Of a stretch of 64,000 bases of DNA, positions 23,068 to 34,400 are shown piece by piece. Made by a program: the position numbers and the translations under genes. The stretch is taken from positions 39,733,482 to 39,797,481 of the forward strand of contig NC_049907.1 of the NCBI RefSeq assembly GCF_001411555.2, given 5' to 3'. The DNA comes from Juglans regia. Its lineage: Eukaryota; Streptophyta; Magnoliopsida; Fagales; Juglandaceae. The stretch's first letter is position 1, and each line of letters opens with the position of its first letter. The notes under the pieces are model-generated. The model saw only the letters and a program-made list of their open reading frames with translations. It ran no database searches and had not been told where the DNA came from.

Positions 23068-25707
23068 CTGGTGTATACATATATATATATATATATATTG
23101 TAACTTACGTTAATTTAATAGTAAGAAGTATTATTACCTTTGACCTTTAAAGTACGCCTCCAGATTTATTGTTTTGGGTGTTTAGTTTAATAAGCTTATA
23201 TTACTGTACTTCGGGTTTGAAATTATGAGTATAATACGTGGGTTACAGAGTATGTTTTATTTGGATGTCGATGTGTGGTTTATTTTGTTAAGTTGGTATT
23301 TTCTTAGAGACTGATATTTTTATCGGAAAATAATTATTAAGTAAATATTGATGAATTTTTTTGGGATAATTAGTAAGTGCAAAATCTTATTGTTGAACCC
23401 TTTTAAAAGAATATTTTTATTTAAACAAAAGTATGATTATCTATTTATAATGATTTCGATATAGTTATGTTATTTTAGTTTTATAAGTTATAGTAAGATC
23501 TCAATGGTGAATAAGTCAGAATTTAATGTTTTAGTCGAAGTCATTGTATTGGATATTGGTGAGTTAGAAAGTGATGTTGGTGTTTAGGAATAATGAGAAT
23601 TTTGGGTGTGAGGAATTAAAAATGGATTATTTTAGAAGTTGTAGGCTTGAATATCGAAATACGAGATTGATTGGAAATTTATGGAAATTTACATGATTAT
23701 TTTATAAGTGACGATTAACTATTGTTCGGCACTTTCGAGAAAATTTTTCGAAAAGCTAAGAAGCCCAGGTAAGTGGGATTCCTATGCTAGATTTGCATAA
23801 AAAGAAATGAACTGAGGTTGATTTGTAAAAATATGCATGTTGTTTTAAAAAAGAAAAAGGTTAAAAACAACCTCAATATATATTTTGCATTCACTCATGA
23901 GATACGTATGAAAGGAAAAATAAATGTTTTTGACATGAAATGTGTAGACATGAGCAATATTTGACATGTTCTGAAATGTGCAAAAGAGCGAATACGATAT
24001 ATGTGAATTTTTGTACATGTGATATGAAATATCTTGGAACTGTTATTGATCATGGAAAAATTATATGAATATGTTTTGCACATGTTTTGATACGATATGG
24101 ATATGATAAACTTTTGGCATACTTATCTGTTCCGAATTTGATTCTGAATATGGGTCTGATATGATGATACTGGTTCTCTTGATATGGTTGGTACCAACAT
24201 GATATGATATGATATGATATGAGTGCACCCACTTTGGAAACAAAGTGGTCTTTTTACGTGTTCTTTCCTGTGTGCACACTTGGGGCTCCGAGATTGAAAA
24301 AGGGGAAGTTCACCACATGATACTGCTTGGTTTGGCCACTGGGGATAGCACAATCCTACCACGGGGGTTAAACATGGTATATGATATGATATGATATGAT
24401 AAGATGAAGATGTTCAGTTATGTTATGCCAAAGTGGTTTTCTTTTTAAGATGAAAATGGTTTATGAGTAGGGGTGTAAGATGAAACCGGAAAACCGGAAA
24501 ACCGGTCCAGACCGGATCAGATCGGACCGGTTTTACCGGTTTTGAACCGGTTCCGGTCCGGGACCGGTTCTTAGAATATGAAAACCGGCCGGTTTCGGTC
24601 TGGTTCCAGTTTTAGGATTTTTCGGACCGGACCGGTTGATAAAAAAAATATTTATATTATTGTAAATATAAGTTTTATACAAAATATTATATATATATAT
24701 ATATTAATATATATAAGTTTTATATATTATGTATAATTATAATTTTTTATGTGAAAGTTTTATATATAATTATATATATTTATATATGAAATAATTTCTT
24801 ATTATAATTTATAAATTATTACATAAAATGTTAATACTAAATCACTAAAAGTTTATAACTAATACTAATATTAAATATATAGTTTATAACTAATACTAAT
24901 ATATAACTTATAATAAAAGTATAAAACAATATTTTTTAAATTAGTTTTTTTTTTTTTTTATAAACAAATTTATAATGACAAATTGTGAAACTTACATTTT
25001 AAAAAAACCAAAAAATCGGACCGGACCGGACCGGAAATCAGAAGTACCGGTTTAGGAGGGTAACCGGTGCGTAATCGATTTTGAAAAATACAAAACCGGT
25101 ATATACCGGTTCGGTCCTAAATTTTGTCGAAAACCGGACCGGACCGAATCGGTTACACCCCTATTTATGAGTATGAAAGGATTTAATTGTCGCTCTGATT
25201 TTCTGATAACACGCTTTGAGATGTGTATATGAAAATGAAATGTTTTATTTCTGCATACCAAACTTTCTAAAAATGGCTCATGTTTACATACTAGTATATG
25301 TTCTCTGCTTACTGAGTTGTGGATAACTCACCCCCTATCTCCATTATATGTTTCAGATAATTTTGATTAAACAGCTGAGAATCGTGAATAGAGAGTACTT
25401 GCAAGTTTTGTGGATCATAGAAGACTAAGTGCCTTAGGGTACAATGACTTTTGGGGAGTCTTTGGTAGCGTTGATATTTTATGTGGCTTTGGTATGTTGA
25501 GTAATGAATATTTCTAGTCTTTGTGGAAAAGTTATGTATATCATTGAGACACCACTGATGTGCCCTTATGTAGGAGCATAGATATTTGTATTGAATAAAT
25601 AGGTTAATACGTTATGGAGACTCTGGTTTATTTTTAAAAGTGTTATTGGAAATGATTTTTAGGTGATATGAGTTAACTCTCCGGACTCTCGGAGATGGGA
25701 CGTTACA
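22254..25707 (+). mobile_element. 3.45-kb solo LTR nested in the copia-3 LTR
   Basis: Begins TGTAAAACCCAG and ends GGGACGTTACA, with the exact 5-bp duplication ACTAA (22249-22253 and 25708-25712) inside the 5' LTR of copia-3. A TATA box (CCTATATATAG) near 22395 fits plus-strand transcription. It belongs to the same family as 14348-17361 but in the opposite orientation. It carries a long T-run (23037-23066), a TA run (23078-23098) and GATAT pentamer repeats (about 24197-24220 and 24379-24400). ORFs within 22400-23100 look like LTR and low-complexity sequence, not genes. Confidence 0.85.
24468..25163. mobile_element. hAT-type MITE (ACCGG-rich), nested
   Basis: Termini TAGGGGTGTAA and TTACACCCCTA are perfect inverted repeats, flanked by the exact 8-bp duplication TTTATGAG (24460-24467 and 25164-25171). 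The ends are packed with ACCGG/CCGGT repeats and the middle is AT-rich. It sits inside the 22254-25707 solo LTR. A sister copy is 39327-39961. Confidence 0.9.
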
Positions 25708-25957
25708 ACTAAGTTTCATAAAAATCTGAAATGCTTGAATTTCTGTGTGTTTGAGTTGTGTGTATACAAGGCCTTTAAATAGAACATAATTCTAACTGTT
25801 ATCCTACTTAGTTGCCTATACATCGTATGAATTCAAAATTTAAAATTGCCAGTTATACTCCTAAAGAAGTGGAGTATGTTGAGGTGTTTTGAACTCTTGA
25901 AATAGAGGAGTCTTCTGCGAATGAACAGGTCTTGTTGACCTGTTCTTCTAACCAAAT

Positions 25958-26479
25958 TAACAATTATCTAACATGACTTATGGTTCAATTAAAAAAATAA
26001 AAAAGGGCAAAAAAGAATATATAGCAACCAAGATGGCCCCAGCCCCCTCTAGCGAGGCTCACTTCCACTTGTGTAAACGTCGGACTCACAATAGGGGATC
26101 TCCACATCCTTAGCGCACAGAGTTGGGAGTCTTGACTCTCTTCCCACCAACCCAAGAGAGGGTGGGAAGAGTCAGGAGTCAGGACCCTTTTTCATGCGAC
26201 TTTCTTTAATACCAAATTGAAGAACTTCAAAGCCCCTCTCATACCTATTCCGAAGGACCTTTGGGTACGGAGCCAGCGTGAGTATAGTAAAGCTGTGAAG
26301 GGGGCTTAGGCGTATAGGGATCACCACTCCCCGTCCTGATTCCAACATGCCCAAAGTTCGCACCCGAAAACAAGTGGATCAACTCAACGTTGTCTCACCC
26401 CAAAGAAAGATTGGATTATAGCTGGCTACTTAATGACTAATGTTATGGGTTCCGAGACAATTATTTAGACTTCGAGAGG
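25958..26479. other. Intergenic, unclassified
   Basis: After copia-3 comes about 500 bp of moderate GC. 26030-26440 has the feel of degenerate repeat sequence and gives no coding similarity on either strand that I recognise. Confidence 0.3.
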
Positions 26480-26645
26480 TTTGGATAGTGAATTGAGTTG
26501 AGATGAGAGTTGAAAGTTAAATAAAATATTATTTTTTTAATATCATTTTGATTTTGAAATTTGAAAAAATTGAATTATTTATTATATTTTATTAAAAATT
26601 TGAGAAAACTATAATGATTAGATGAGATCAACTCATTATCCAAAC
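26480..26645 (+). mobile_element. GTTTGGATAG-type MITE
   Basis: 166 bp with inverted ends: GTTTGGATAGTGAATTGAG at the left and CTCATTATCCAAAC at the right. AT-rich, no ORF. The same family is seen at 18541-18700 (minus) and 49319-49480, and truncated at 56870-56890. A related longer element lies at about 26723-27033, with ends CATTTGGATATTGAG and CATTATTCAAAC. Confidence 0.65.
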
Positions 26646-27059
26646 AAAGCTTATTTCAATCTTATTTGACTGAGTTCGGGAATCTATTTTCTTTATCTTA
26701 GTTGTTATTATTATTATTATTAGGCCTCCTCATTTGGATATTGAGATAAAATGAAAAATTTGTGAATATTAGTGAAATAGTTTGTGTTAAGATGTTCTAT
26801 AGGGGTTTTGAAAAATGAGAGAAAAAAACTGAATAAAAATATTATAAATTCAAAATATTGTTAAAATATAATTTTTGTTTTGAGATTTGAAAATATTAAA
26901 TTATTTTTCGTATTTTGTTTGGAAGTTTGGAAAAGTTGTAATGATTAGATAAAAAAGTTAAGAATTTAAAACTGAAAAATGTTTGTGTTTGAGTGATGTT
27001 CAAATGTTAAGATGACATTATTCAAACCGGCCCCTAGTATTTTATTATTATTATTATTA

Positions 27060-27480
27060 TTTAGAGCTATTTCTAAGAGAAATAAAGAACAAATGGAAGC
27101 GGAATTATGACAATATGGTGACACTTCTGTGAGGGTATTTGTCCCACAAGTTGGTGATGAATAAAGGGAATTGAGTGCATTCATTTGTGTACCAATGACC
27201 CCTATTTATAGGCCATCATGCACCGGTTGGAAATGACACAACCATTGGTAAACTAATGGTAACTCAAAGGTTACAACCTTAAGAAGTGACACAACCTTTT
27301 GGCAAAGGGCACAAACATTGGTAAACCAATGGTAACCCAAAGGTCACAACCTTAAGAAGTGACACAACCTTTTGACTAAATCAAAAGGTTGTCTCTTGAC
27401 ACTTTACTAGTCACACATAACCTTTTGACGAAATCAAAAGGTTGTGTCTATTGACACTTCCTTAAACATCACCATGTTAG
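27060..27480 (-). repeat. LTR-like promoter region with 73-bp tandem repeat
   Basis: On the minus strand a TATA context CCTATAAATAGGGG (about 27215-27202) resembles a copia LTR promoter. 27236-27381 is a 73-bp unit repeated twice (ACCTTAAGAAGTGACACAAC is shared). It is followed by two palindromes of the form AACCTTTTGAC..AAATCAAAAGGTT at about 27366-27392 and 27418-27446. No second LTR or internal domains were found. Confidence 0.45.
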
Positions 27481-27486
27481 AGAGTG

Positions 27487-30345
27487 TCATTCCAAGAGAT
27501 ACACCGTTTGATGATCACATTCCTTAAAATAACACTTAAAACATTGCAATGGAGAGATGACATCAACCTCTTTGGAGAAGTAGCGCATTAGATATTCTTT
27601 TGTGTCAGTTTCCCTGTATATGGGGGGTCTATCTTCCGATAACAAATCCTTCATTACTCCATAAACTCTTGTGCCGGCCTGGACATAGGGTATAAAAAAA
27701 CTAGCCACCGAAATTTTTGGCCCTACCCGCTTCGCTATTACTCTATGATTCACGCTAATGAACCTATTGTTTGTGATAAGCTGCACAAATACGAGGATAG
27801 TATTGTTTGATGCATGCATTTATAGTCTAGAAATTGAATATATTCCAATCAATACCAGTCCTCTCTTGCGGGAAATTGATCACTCTATAGCAGAAATTGG
27901 ATATACATCCAGTCACTAAAGAAGTACACACCTAGGATTGTTTTGAATATTCAAGCTTTACATGTTAGAAGATTGCGCTATTTATTATTATTTCTACATG
28001 TAAAATCGAAATTGTTCACCTCTAAATCCCATTGGGTTTAGGGCGTCGCATTGTTCGGTACCCCGATAGAGCAACAATTATCCGCTGCCCGTTCTAATTG
28101 CATTGAAGCAAATGATAGACTGGTTTTGCTTTCCTTGGATATACAACAAGTTGTGGACCATGTCGTTGGTTTAGACGAAGAGCAATAGAATCCCATGGCT
28201 GATTGATGACAAAAAGGGGGAGTAGCAGTTGAGGGGGAGTAGCAGCAGTAGAAAAATCTATCATTTTCTTTTATTCTCAGTATTTTTGTTTGAATGTAAT
28301 TCTGACAATATGTTTTGTTCATTTGGGTATGTTTTACTCTGATACTTAGAACTTGTTTAACTCTGATAGTATCTTTGAGTTTCTAAGTCAGTAGTTTTAT
28401 TGTGTTGTGACTGGTTAGAAATTTTTGCTGTTTGTTTGTGTTTTGGTCTGCAGTTTGAATTTGAAGTGTTTACAAAGACTTTACATTCAGCGAGATGGTT
28501 TTGTCACCAATCTGCCAAATGGGAAGATTGTAAATACAAAAGTTTGACTAGGAGTAGGTAACTAAATGATAGAGTTTATCCTATCATTATATTTGTATTT
28601 TTGGATGAAAGTAAAATAATTATTAACTTTATCTATAACAACATTGAGTTTATCTAGAAGTCTTAGAGTTTGTTTAGATAAGTCAGTTATGTGTAAATCA
28701 AGTCCATAATGATCTGCACTTATTCATAACAGATGATTGAACTGAAATCAAAAGTCGTAGTGAAGAGTTATTGAAAAATGTCAACGGCCGTTAAGAGACG
28801 TTCTCACGACAAACTTGATCAGTTAGCAGAGTCCTACCTCAACTGGAACTCTTTCCAGACATTATATTTAAAGGGATTCTGTCTTTAAGGAGTTTTAGCC
28901 AAGAATTATCAAGAGTATATTCTAAGTGCTTGAGAGTGAAAATTCGCTTGAGAATTTTCATCTTGTTTTTCATTTCTCCTTGAGTGTGATCGTACTCCAA
29001 AGTTTGGAAGATTGTTGATTGGATTTCAGCTACTGGAGTTCCAGGAGAAAAGACAATATTTGAAAATTGCCAGAAGTTTTGGCTGCTACTGCGGTAGAAG
29101 ACAAATGAGTCGTTTGTCTCGTCAAGTAAGAGAGTCAATACAAATGTTTTGTAATTGAGAACTTATTTGTAATTTGATTTTCAAATAATAAAATTATTTT
29201 TTCTGAGTTGGGCTGTCCCGTAGAGTTTTATCTTTGAGGAGTTCTGCAAACGACCCTTTGTTACCGATCATTGGCTTATGCAAATTTATTTATTTACTTC
29301 AACTATGTTGATTGTTTAAATATCCACAAGATTGAGAACTAACCAAGTTGATCAAATGAATTGGTACACAATCTTGTGAATATACAGGGATACATTGTTA
29401 ATTTCAAAGCTAAATAAAATAGACTTGCCTGCAGAAGATGTCCAACATTGACTACGAGAGCTCCAAGCACGGGAGGAACATTAACCCATTGATTCTCATT
29501 CAGAACTTGGAGGCCACCAATTTGATCATGTAGAAGTACGGTAATGAAGCTGCCGTCAGTGTGGTCGCTACTCCCCAAAGTCAATTCGGGCTCGGGGCAT
29601 CTCGGCTAGTACCTGTGAAGAAGGAGAAGCCCATCGGCACAATTCGTGTCTTTTAGGTGGTTGGGATTTAGCGCCACGTTCGTAACTTGCTTTGAGTATT
29701 CGTTCAGTATCTCTCTGCAAGCCAACCCATCAAGCAGACATTAGAAGTCTTTTATGCCTTTTGTGGTAGATGAAACAACATAAGGAGGATGTCATGTTAG
29801 ATTATGTCAAAAGAAAGAAAGGGGATTTTATGTGCCTAATGAGAGAGAACAAAAATGTTAGGATTGCATAAACTATTTTACCAGATGTTAAGATTAATAG
29901 CTTTGCGAACTACCTACCTAATGCAGGCAATTCTTCCAGTTCGGGGGGACTAGGTGCCGTGAAACAAAGAACTATCTCCCGACAATTAGCTACCGGTGAT
30001 TGGTACATATCATAATTGAAAAGGTAAAGCACCTTTTTCTTGTAATCGCACGAATATAATTCTTTCTTCACATGAAACCGAAGTTCTCGCAAGCATTTCG
30101 GACTTTCTCAATGACTTCAGCTCGTACAATTGAGTTGTTTTGGATACCTTCAAGGTCTATAACGAGAATAGAGAATTAGGAGTCGCTTCCTGACTTCTGA
30201 TGCAGGCTAAATTGTGCAGTGTAGAACATACGTGGAATTTTTGTCACCCCAGCATCTACTACTCCCTTTACACCAGCTCTTGACTCATCAAATGTTCTTA
30301 GCTCTCTTTCTCGGTTGTAATTGGAAGCGATTTCTACCCTGATAT
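27487..30345 (-). pseudogene. Gene D: dioxygenase pseudogene
   Basis: Recognisable three-exon family member with multiple lesions. Exon 1 (about 29915-30345) keeps NREREL then TFDESRAGVKGVVDAGVTKIP. It has an in-frame TAG just before FSILVIDLEG, lacks roughly 100 bp after NACENFGF (the FQVVNHG region is gone), and is frame-damaged at its 3' end. No in-frame ATG sits at the expected start. Exon 2 (29429-29714, 286 nt) has a net 36-nt in-frame deletion (most of the [14 protein letters not shown] segment) and a TAG in the HYYPACP motif; it retains HTD. GDLLQ has become GHLLQ. Exon 3 (27487-27780) is open with VNHRVI and KIS but has lost the usual stop and runs on. Intron 2 has a GC donor and holds retroelement-like sequence. 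It cannot make a full protein. Confidence 0.88.
28030..29260 (+). mobile_element. Copia (SIRE-like) remnant in intron 2 of D
   Basis: 28041-28185 reads on the plus strand as a coding-like tail (LFGTPIEQQLSAARSNC, then QQVVDHVVGLDEEQ, stop). It is followed by GATGACAAAAAGGGGGAGT, a purine-rich segment like the polypurine region of plant SIRE/Maximus copia elements. The sequence to about 29260 is LTR-like and noncoding. No paired LTR or duplication was established. Confidence 0.35.
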
Positions 30346-30959
30346 TCGTTGTGACTGCCGTCTTTGCAAGACCAGAAGTCCAACAAAAGAGGGAACAACG
30401 CTGATGATTGTATCCCTAAAAGCTTTTGAGTATTAGTTAGAAGCACGGGTGATGGAACCTCACATCAACAGTAAACAATCCAGACTCCGTAGACTCGTAC
30501 GATATTTTCATGTGGCAGGAATTAAACATTACCTCAACCAACCACATCTATTGTTAGGAAAACAGTACATACTCTTAAATTCTATTCACAACTTACACAT
30601 CAGCTTGTCTTGGCAAAATTTCTAAGCATCGTAATATAAAACCACAGCAGGGACAAATAAAATACCGTTCTCATCGCTCGATCACTTGATGTTTCGAATT
30701 CTGTAATACTGACGTCAGGATAGGATGGGTAGATAGTCTATTCAGGGGTCGGACGGGTGTTTCATTGATTACAAACAAGGGTTAAACCACCACCCGGGGG
30801 CCCATCTCACAAGAAGATTGATGTGCAGCAAACCAACCACCACCTATGGCGGTTTGTCATGGAAGGGATTCAAGACTGTTGAATAATTTATAAAGTCAAT
30901 CTGACTAATGCATTTACACATGGATTAAAAATACTAGCTTCCAGTTGAAGCATCAAAAA
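30346..30959. other. Intergenic gap between D and the tRNA gene
   Basis: Upstream region of pseudogene D. I see no ORF with family similarity, no inverted-repeat ends and no LTR in this stretch. Confidence 0.4.
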
Positions 30960-31033
30960 GCTGGAATAGCTCAGTTGGCTAGAGCGTGTGGCTGTTAACC
31001 ACAAGGTCGGAGGTTCGAGCCCTCCTTCTAGCG
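30960..31033 (+). tRNA. tRNA-Asn (GUU)
   Basis: A 74-nt cloverleaf. The acceptor stem GCTGGAA pairs with TTCTAGC (one G-T pair), with discriminator G. It has a D-loop TAGCTCAGTTGGCTAGAGC (A box), an anticodon loop CTGTTAA giving GUU, and a T-arm GGAGGTTCGAGCCCTCC (B box). No intron. A TTTT tract follows at once, a normal RNA polymerase III terminator. It appears intact and lies between pseudogene D and gene E, unrelated to the dioxygenase family. Confidence 0.96.
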
Positions 31034-31474
31034 TTTTAGCTCCTACAAGGCACAAAGCCTTTTATTTTTATTTTTTTCTCCTTTCACGCTCGGGACCAGA
31101 ACCCGCGGGGGAGGGTGGGTTGGGAATCACCAATTAAGTACATGTGACGATCCTGCTTCAAATAAATTATGGCCATTCTCTATAGAAAATCTTCAGAAGG
31201 TTCCAAATATATTAAGTACCTATCATCGATCGCGGCATAACCATAAAAAAGATCATTGCGATATTGTCGCATGGATTGACATATGGTTTTAAAGGGTACT
31301 TATAATAAATGAGATTTAGAGTACATATATAAGTAGTTGCCCTTGTAACACTCCTCTATGAGTCTATATAGGTAGACTTGGGCCCCTAACATTTTTTTTT
31401 CCGATAATATAGCAATTAACCACTTAAAGTAGTTTGAGAAATCCTGAAATCCAACACGAAACGTGTATAAGAGT

Positions 31475-34400
31475 TCAAATCCTGAAATGCAGCAGCACAA
31501 AAGTCCCATCAAGGCCCTTTTCTTGGAGGTAGACACTGTAATCTCTCACTGTGGTTTCCTTATACTTTGGAGGAGTGTCTTTTGATAATAATTTCTTGAT
31601 GGGTTCATAAACTTTTCCGGTCGGCTGAAAACCTGTGCAGAAAAAGCTTGCCACAGACACTCTTAGACCTGTCAGGCTGGCCAATACTCTGTGTTCAACG
31701 CTCTTAAACCTATCATTTGTTATAAGCTGAAGAAACCAAAGGGAAAAAGTTACAAATTGAAATTGGCAGCTACATAAAATGAAGGCCAGTCTTGAATTTG
31801 TAGCATCCAAATTGAGAAATACCAAGAAATTTAGCTGAACCACCCAACTAAAGTAAGCAAAACAAAAGTAGCTAGTGCTGTATCATTAGTATTTAAACAG
31901 TATCAAAAGTAGAATGTTCTAATTACCATAGATAAGACCAACACGTCGTTAATAAATTGTGTACTATAATTAATCGTTCACTTCCATCATAATGACTAGA
32001 TCCCCCCAGCAAGTGAAATAAGAGAGTTAAAAGAGCAGACCACAAGCTACCCAAATTAATGCCCTGGCCTGCTGGAATCTGCAACTCTCTAGTAGTACCA
32101 TGTCCGTGAGACCGAGAGATTATATGGATGTAATTAATTTAAATCCATTGAAAAATATGAATTAGCGCATGTCATTAGTACGATAAAGGAAAAGAAGATG
32201 CAAGATTCATGTGAAGAGACTTGCCTGTAGAAGATCTCCAACGTTAACAACAAGAGCCCCAGGCACGGGGGGAATGTCGGTCCACTTGTCCTGATGAACA
32301 ACTTGGAGGCCACCAATATGGTCTTGCAGAAGCACAGTAGGGAAGGAATTGTCAGCATGCTGAGTTGTGCCCAATGTCAACTCTGGCTGTGGGCAAGCCG
32401 GATAGTAATGGCAAAGAACTTGGAGCCCCTCAGCGCAATCAATGCCATTTAGGTACTTTGGGTTTAGCCCAAGAGCCTCCGACAATAGGTCGAACAATGA
32501 AATCCCCAACTCCATCACTTGTTTGGAGTACTCTTCCAGTATGTCTCTACAAGTATATATAAGATGATATATGTCATTCTCCTGTCTCTATGGTGAACGT
32601 TGAAGTCTCCAAACTAAAAATAAATATTTATCAGGGGCTGGGGATCGAGTCGACAAAAGTAAGGATTTCGTAGTTAAATCTTTTTTATAAAAATTTGATG
32701 CTTACTCATCTTTACGTGTTTTTTATGTATTCTATTAATATAATTGGTTGTGATATTTTTTTAATATAAAATAATTATTTTGACCAATCACATAAATAGA
32801 ATAGATAAAGAATATGTAAAAATAGACTCTATAATTTCTATTAGGGGCAAATTAGTTGTAAAAAGAATAGACGAAAGTATGAAACTAGACCCAGTGCGTG
32901 ACTGAAAAGAGAATAAATGCAAAAGAGGACAAAATGTTAGATGGGGCAGCCAGCCGTAAGAGGAGGCAGGCCACCACAGAGAGAAAGGAAGGGTTGAATC
33001 TTTAATTGCTTTCTTTTTTTTCCTCTTTCCCTTTTACTTCTTCGACTTCTTCTTCTATGACAAAAATATTGTGCAAAACAGAGACCCAACGCCTTGTCGA
33101 CTCTATTGAACATTCAGAGTCCATCGGTTATCCATCACTATCAGTCTTATCAGATTAATCTTATTTTAGATTTGTGTAACTGTTTTATCTTTTAATATTT
33201 ATCTTACCGAACTCTTATAACAAACCACAATATATATACAATATATGATCATCAATCTACGACATTGTAGAGTTGATATTTTTAGATTTATTTCTTTATG
33301 GTATCAGAAAATTTCCTCTGACTTACGTCTCCCTAGATCCTATGTCAGGTGACTCAAACACCTTAGCCATGTCAACCACTAACCCCATCACACCTTCTAT
33401 CCCACCTATTGTCAGCCTTTATCATGTTGTCACCATTCGCCTCACCAAGGACAACTACCTTATGTGGAAATCTCAGATGGTTCCTTATTTTCGTGGCCAA
33501 AAAGTTTTTAGCTATGTAGATGGCAACATTCTTTGCCTAGTCCAATTCGTGCCTTCTACCACCTCCCAATCTGCACTCAATCCCGCCTATACTCAATGGG
33601 TGGATCAAGACCAAGTTATTCTTAGCTCCTTACTTTCCTCTCTGTCCGAGGAAATTATGGAAACGATGCTTGGTCTTTCCACCTCTCATAAAGTTTGGAC
33701 GTCCCTTGAGAAGGTTTTCTCTACCAACTCACATGCTTGGGTGATGACCACTCGACTCCAACTGGCGGCTCTCAAGAAAGGTAGCAGCTCAATTTCTGAT
33801 TACTATAACAAGGTCAAGTCCTATTCAGACTCTCTCACCGCTGCTGGGCAACCTCTGAATGACCTTGAGTACACCTACTATCTCTTGGGAGGTCTTGACT
33901 CGTCTTATGAGTCTCTTGTTACCTCCATTCTCATCCGTGTGGATCCCATGCCTGCAAATGAGATTTATGGTCATCTTCTCACTCATGAGTTGCGCCTTCA
34001 ACAACAGCAATCGACCATAGAAATGATTGTTGACTCCGCAAATGTTGCCACTCGAGGTGACTTGTCTCGTGGTCCTTCCTTTCATGGTGTTTTCAATCCT
34101 TGTCCACCACAACATCAGCAATACCATGGATGTGGACGTGGACGTGGTCGCCAGTCTCAGTCTCGCCCAACTTGCCAACCCCGATGCAAGCTTTCGTTGC
34201 CTCCACTTCGAGTCCATTGGATCAGGCATGGTATACCGATTTCCGCTGCACCAACCATGTCACTCATGATCTACAAAATTTGACTATCCACTCTGAACCA
34301 TATTTGGGATCTGATCAAATCCAAGTGGGCGACGGTACAGGTTTATCAATTTCTCATGTTGGCTCTTCCGTTATTCCAACTTCTTCTAAGACTTTATGCC

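Larger units (their letters stand above)
21084..25952 (-). mobile_element. Ty1-copia element copia-3, internally deleted, with nested insertions
   Basis: A minus-strand copia element flanked by CAAAT duplications (21079-21083 and 25953-25957). The 3' LTR is 21084-21338. The 5' LTR is 22239-22253 plus 25713-25952, split by a 3.45-kb insertion. The primer-binding site TGGTATTAGAGC (minus strand, 22238-22227) abuts the 5' LTR. A purine tract (GAGGGGGG) precedes the 3' LTR. Only about 900 bp of internal sequence remains. It lies upstream of gene C. Confidence 0.9.

Noticed and set aside
21300..25952. TA-type LTR terminus for copia-3
   Set aside because: The CAAAT duplication and the TGTAGAAG start of the 3' LTR fit a normal TG...CA element with a one-base loss at the 5' LTR.
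28839..29138. 99-codon minus-strand ORF in pseudogene D intron 2
   Set aside because: It lies in retroelement-like intronic sequence with no recognisable domain.
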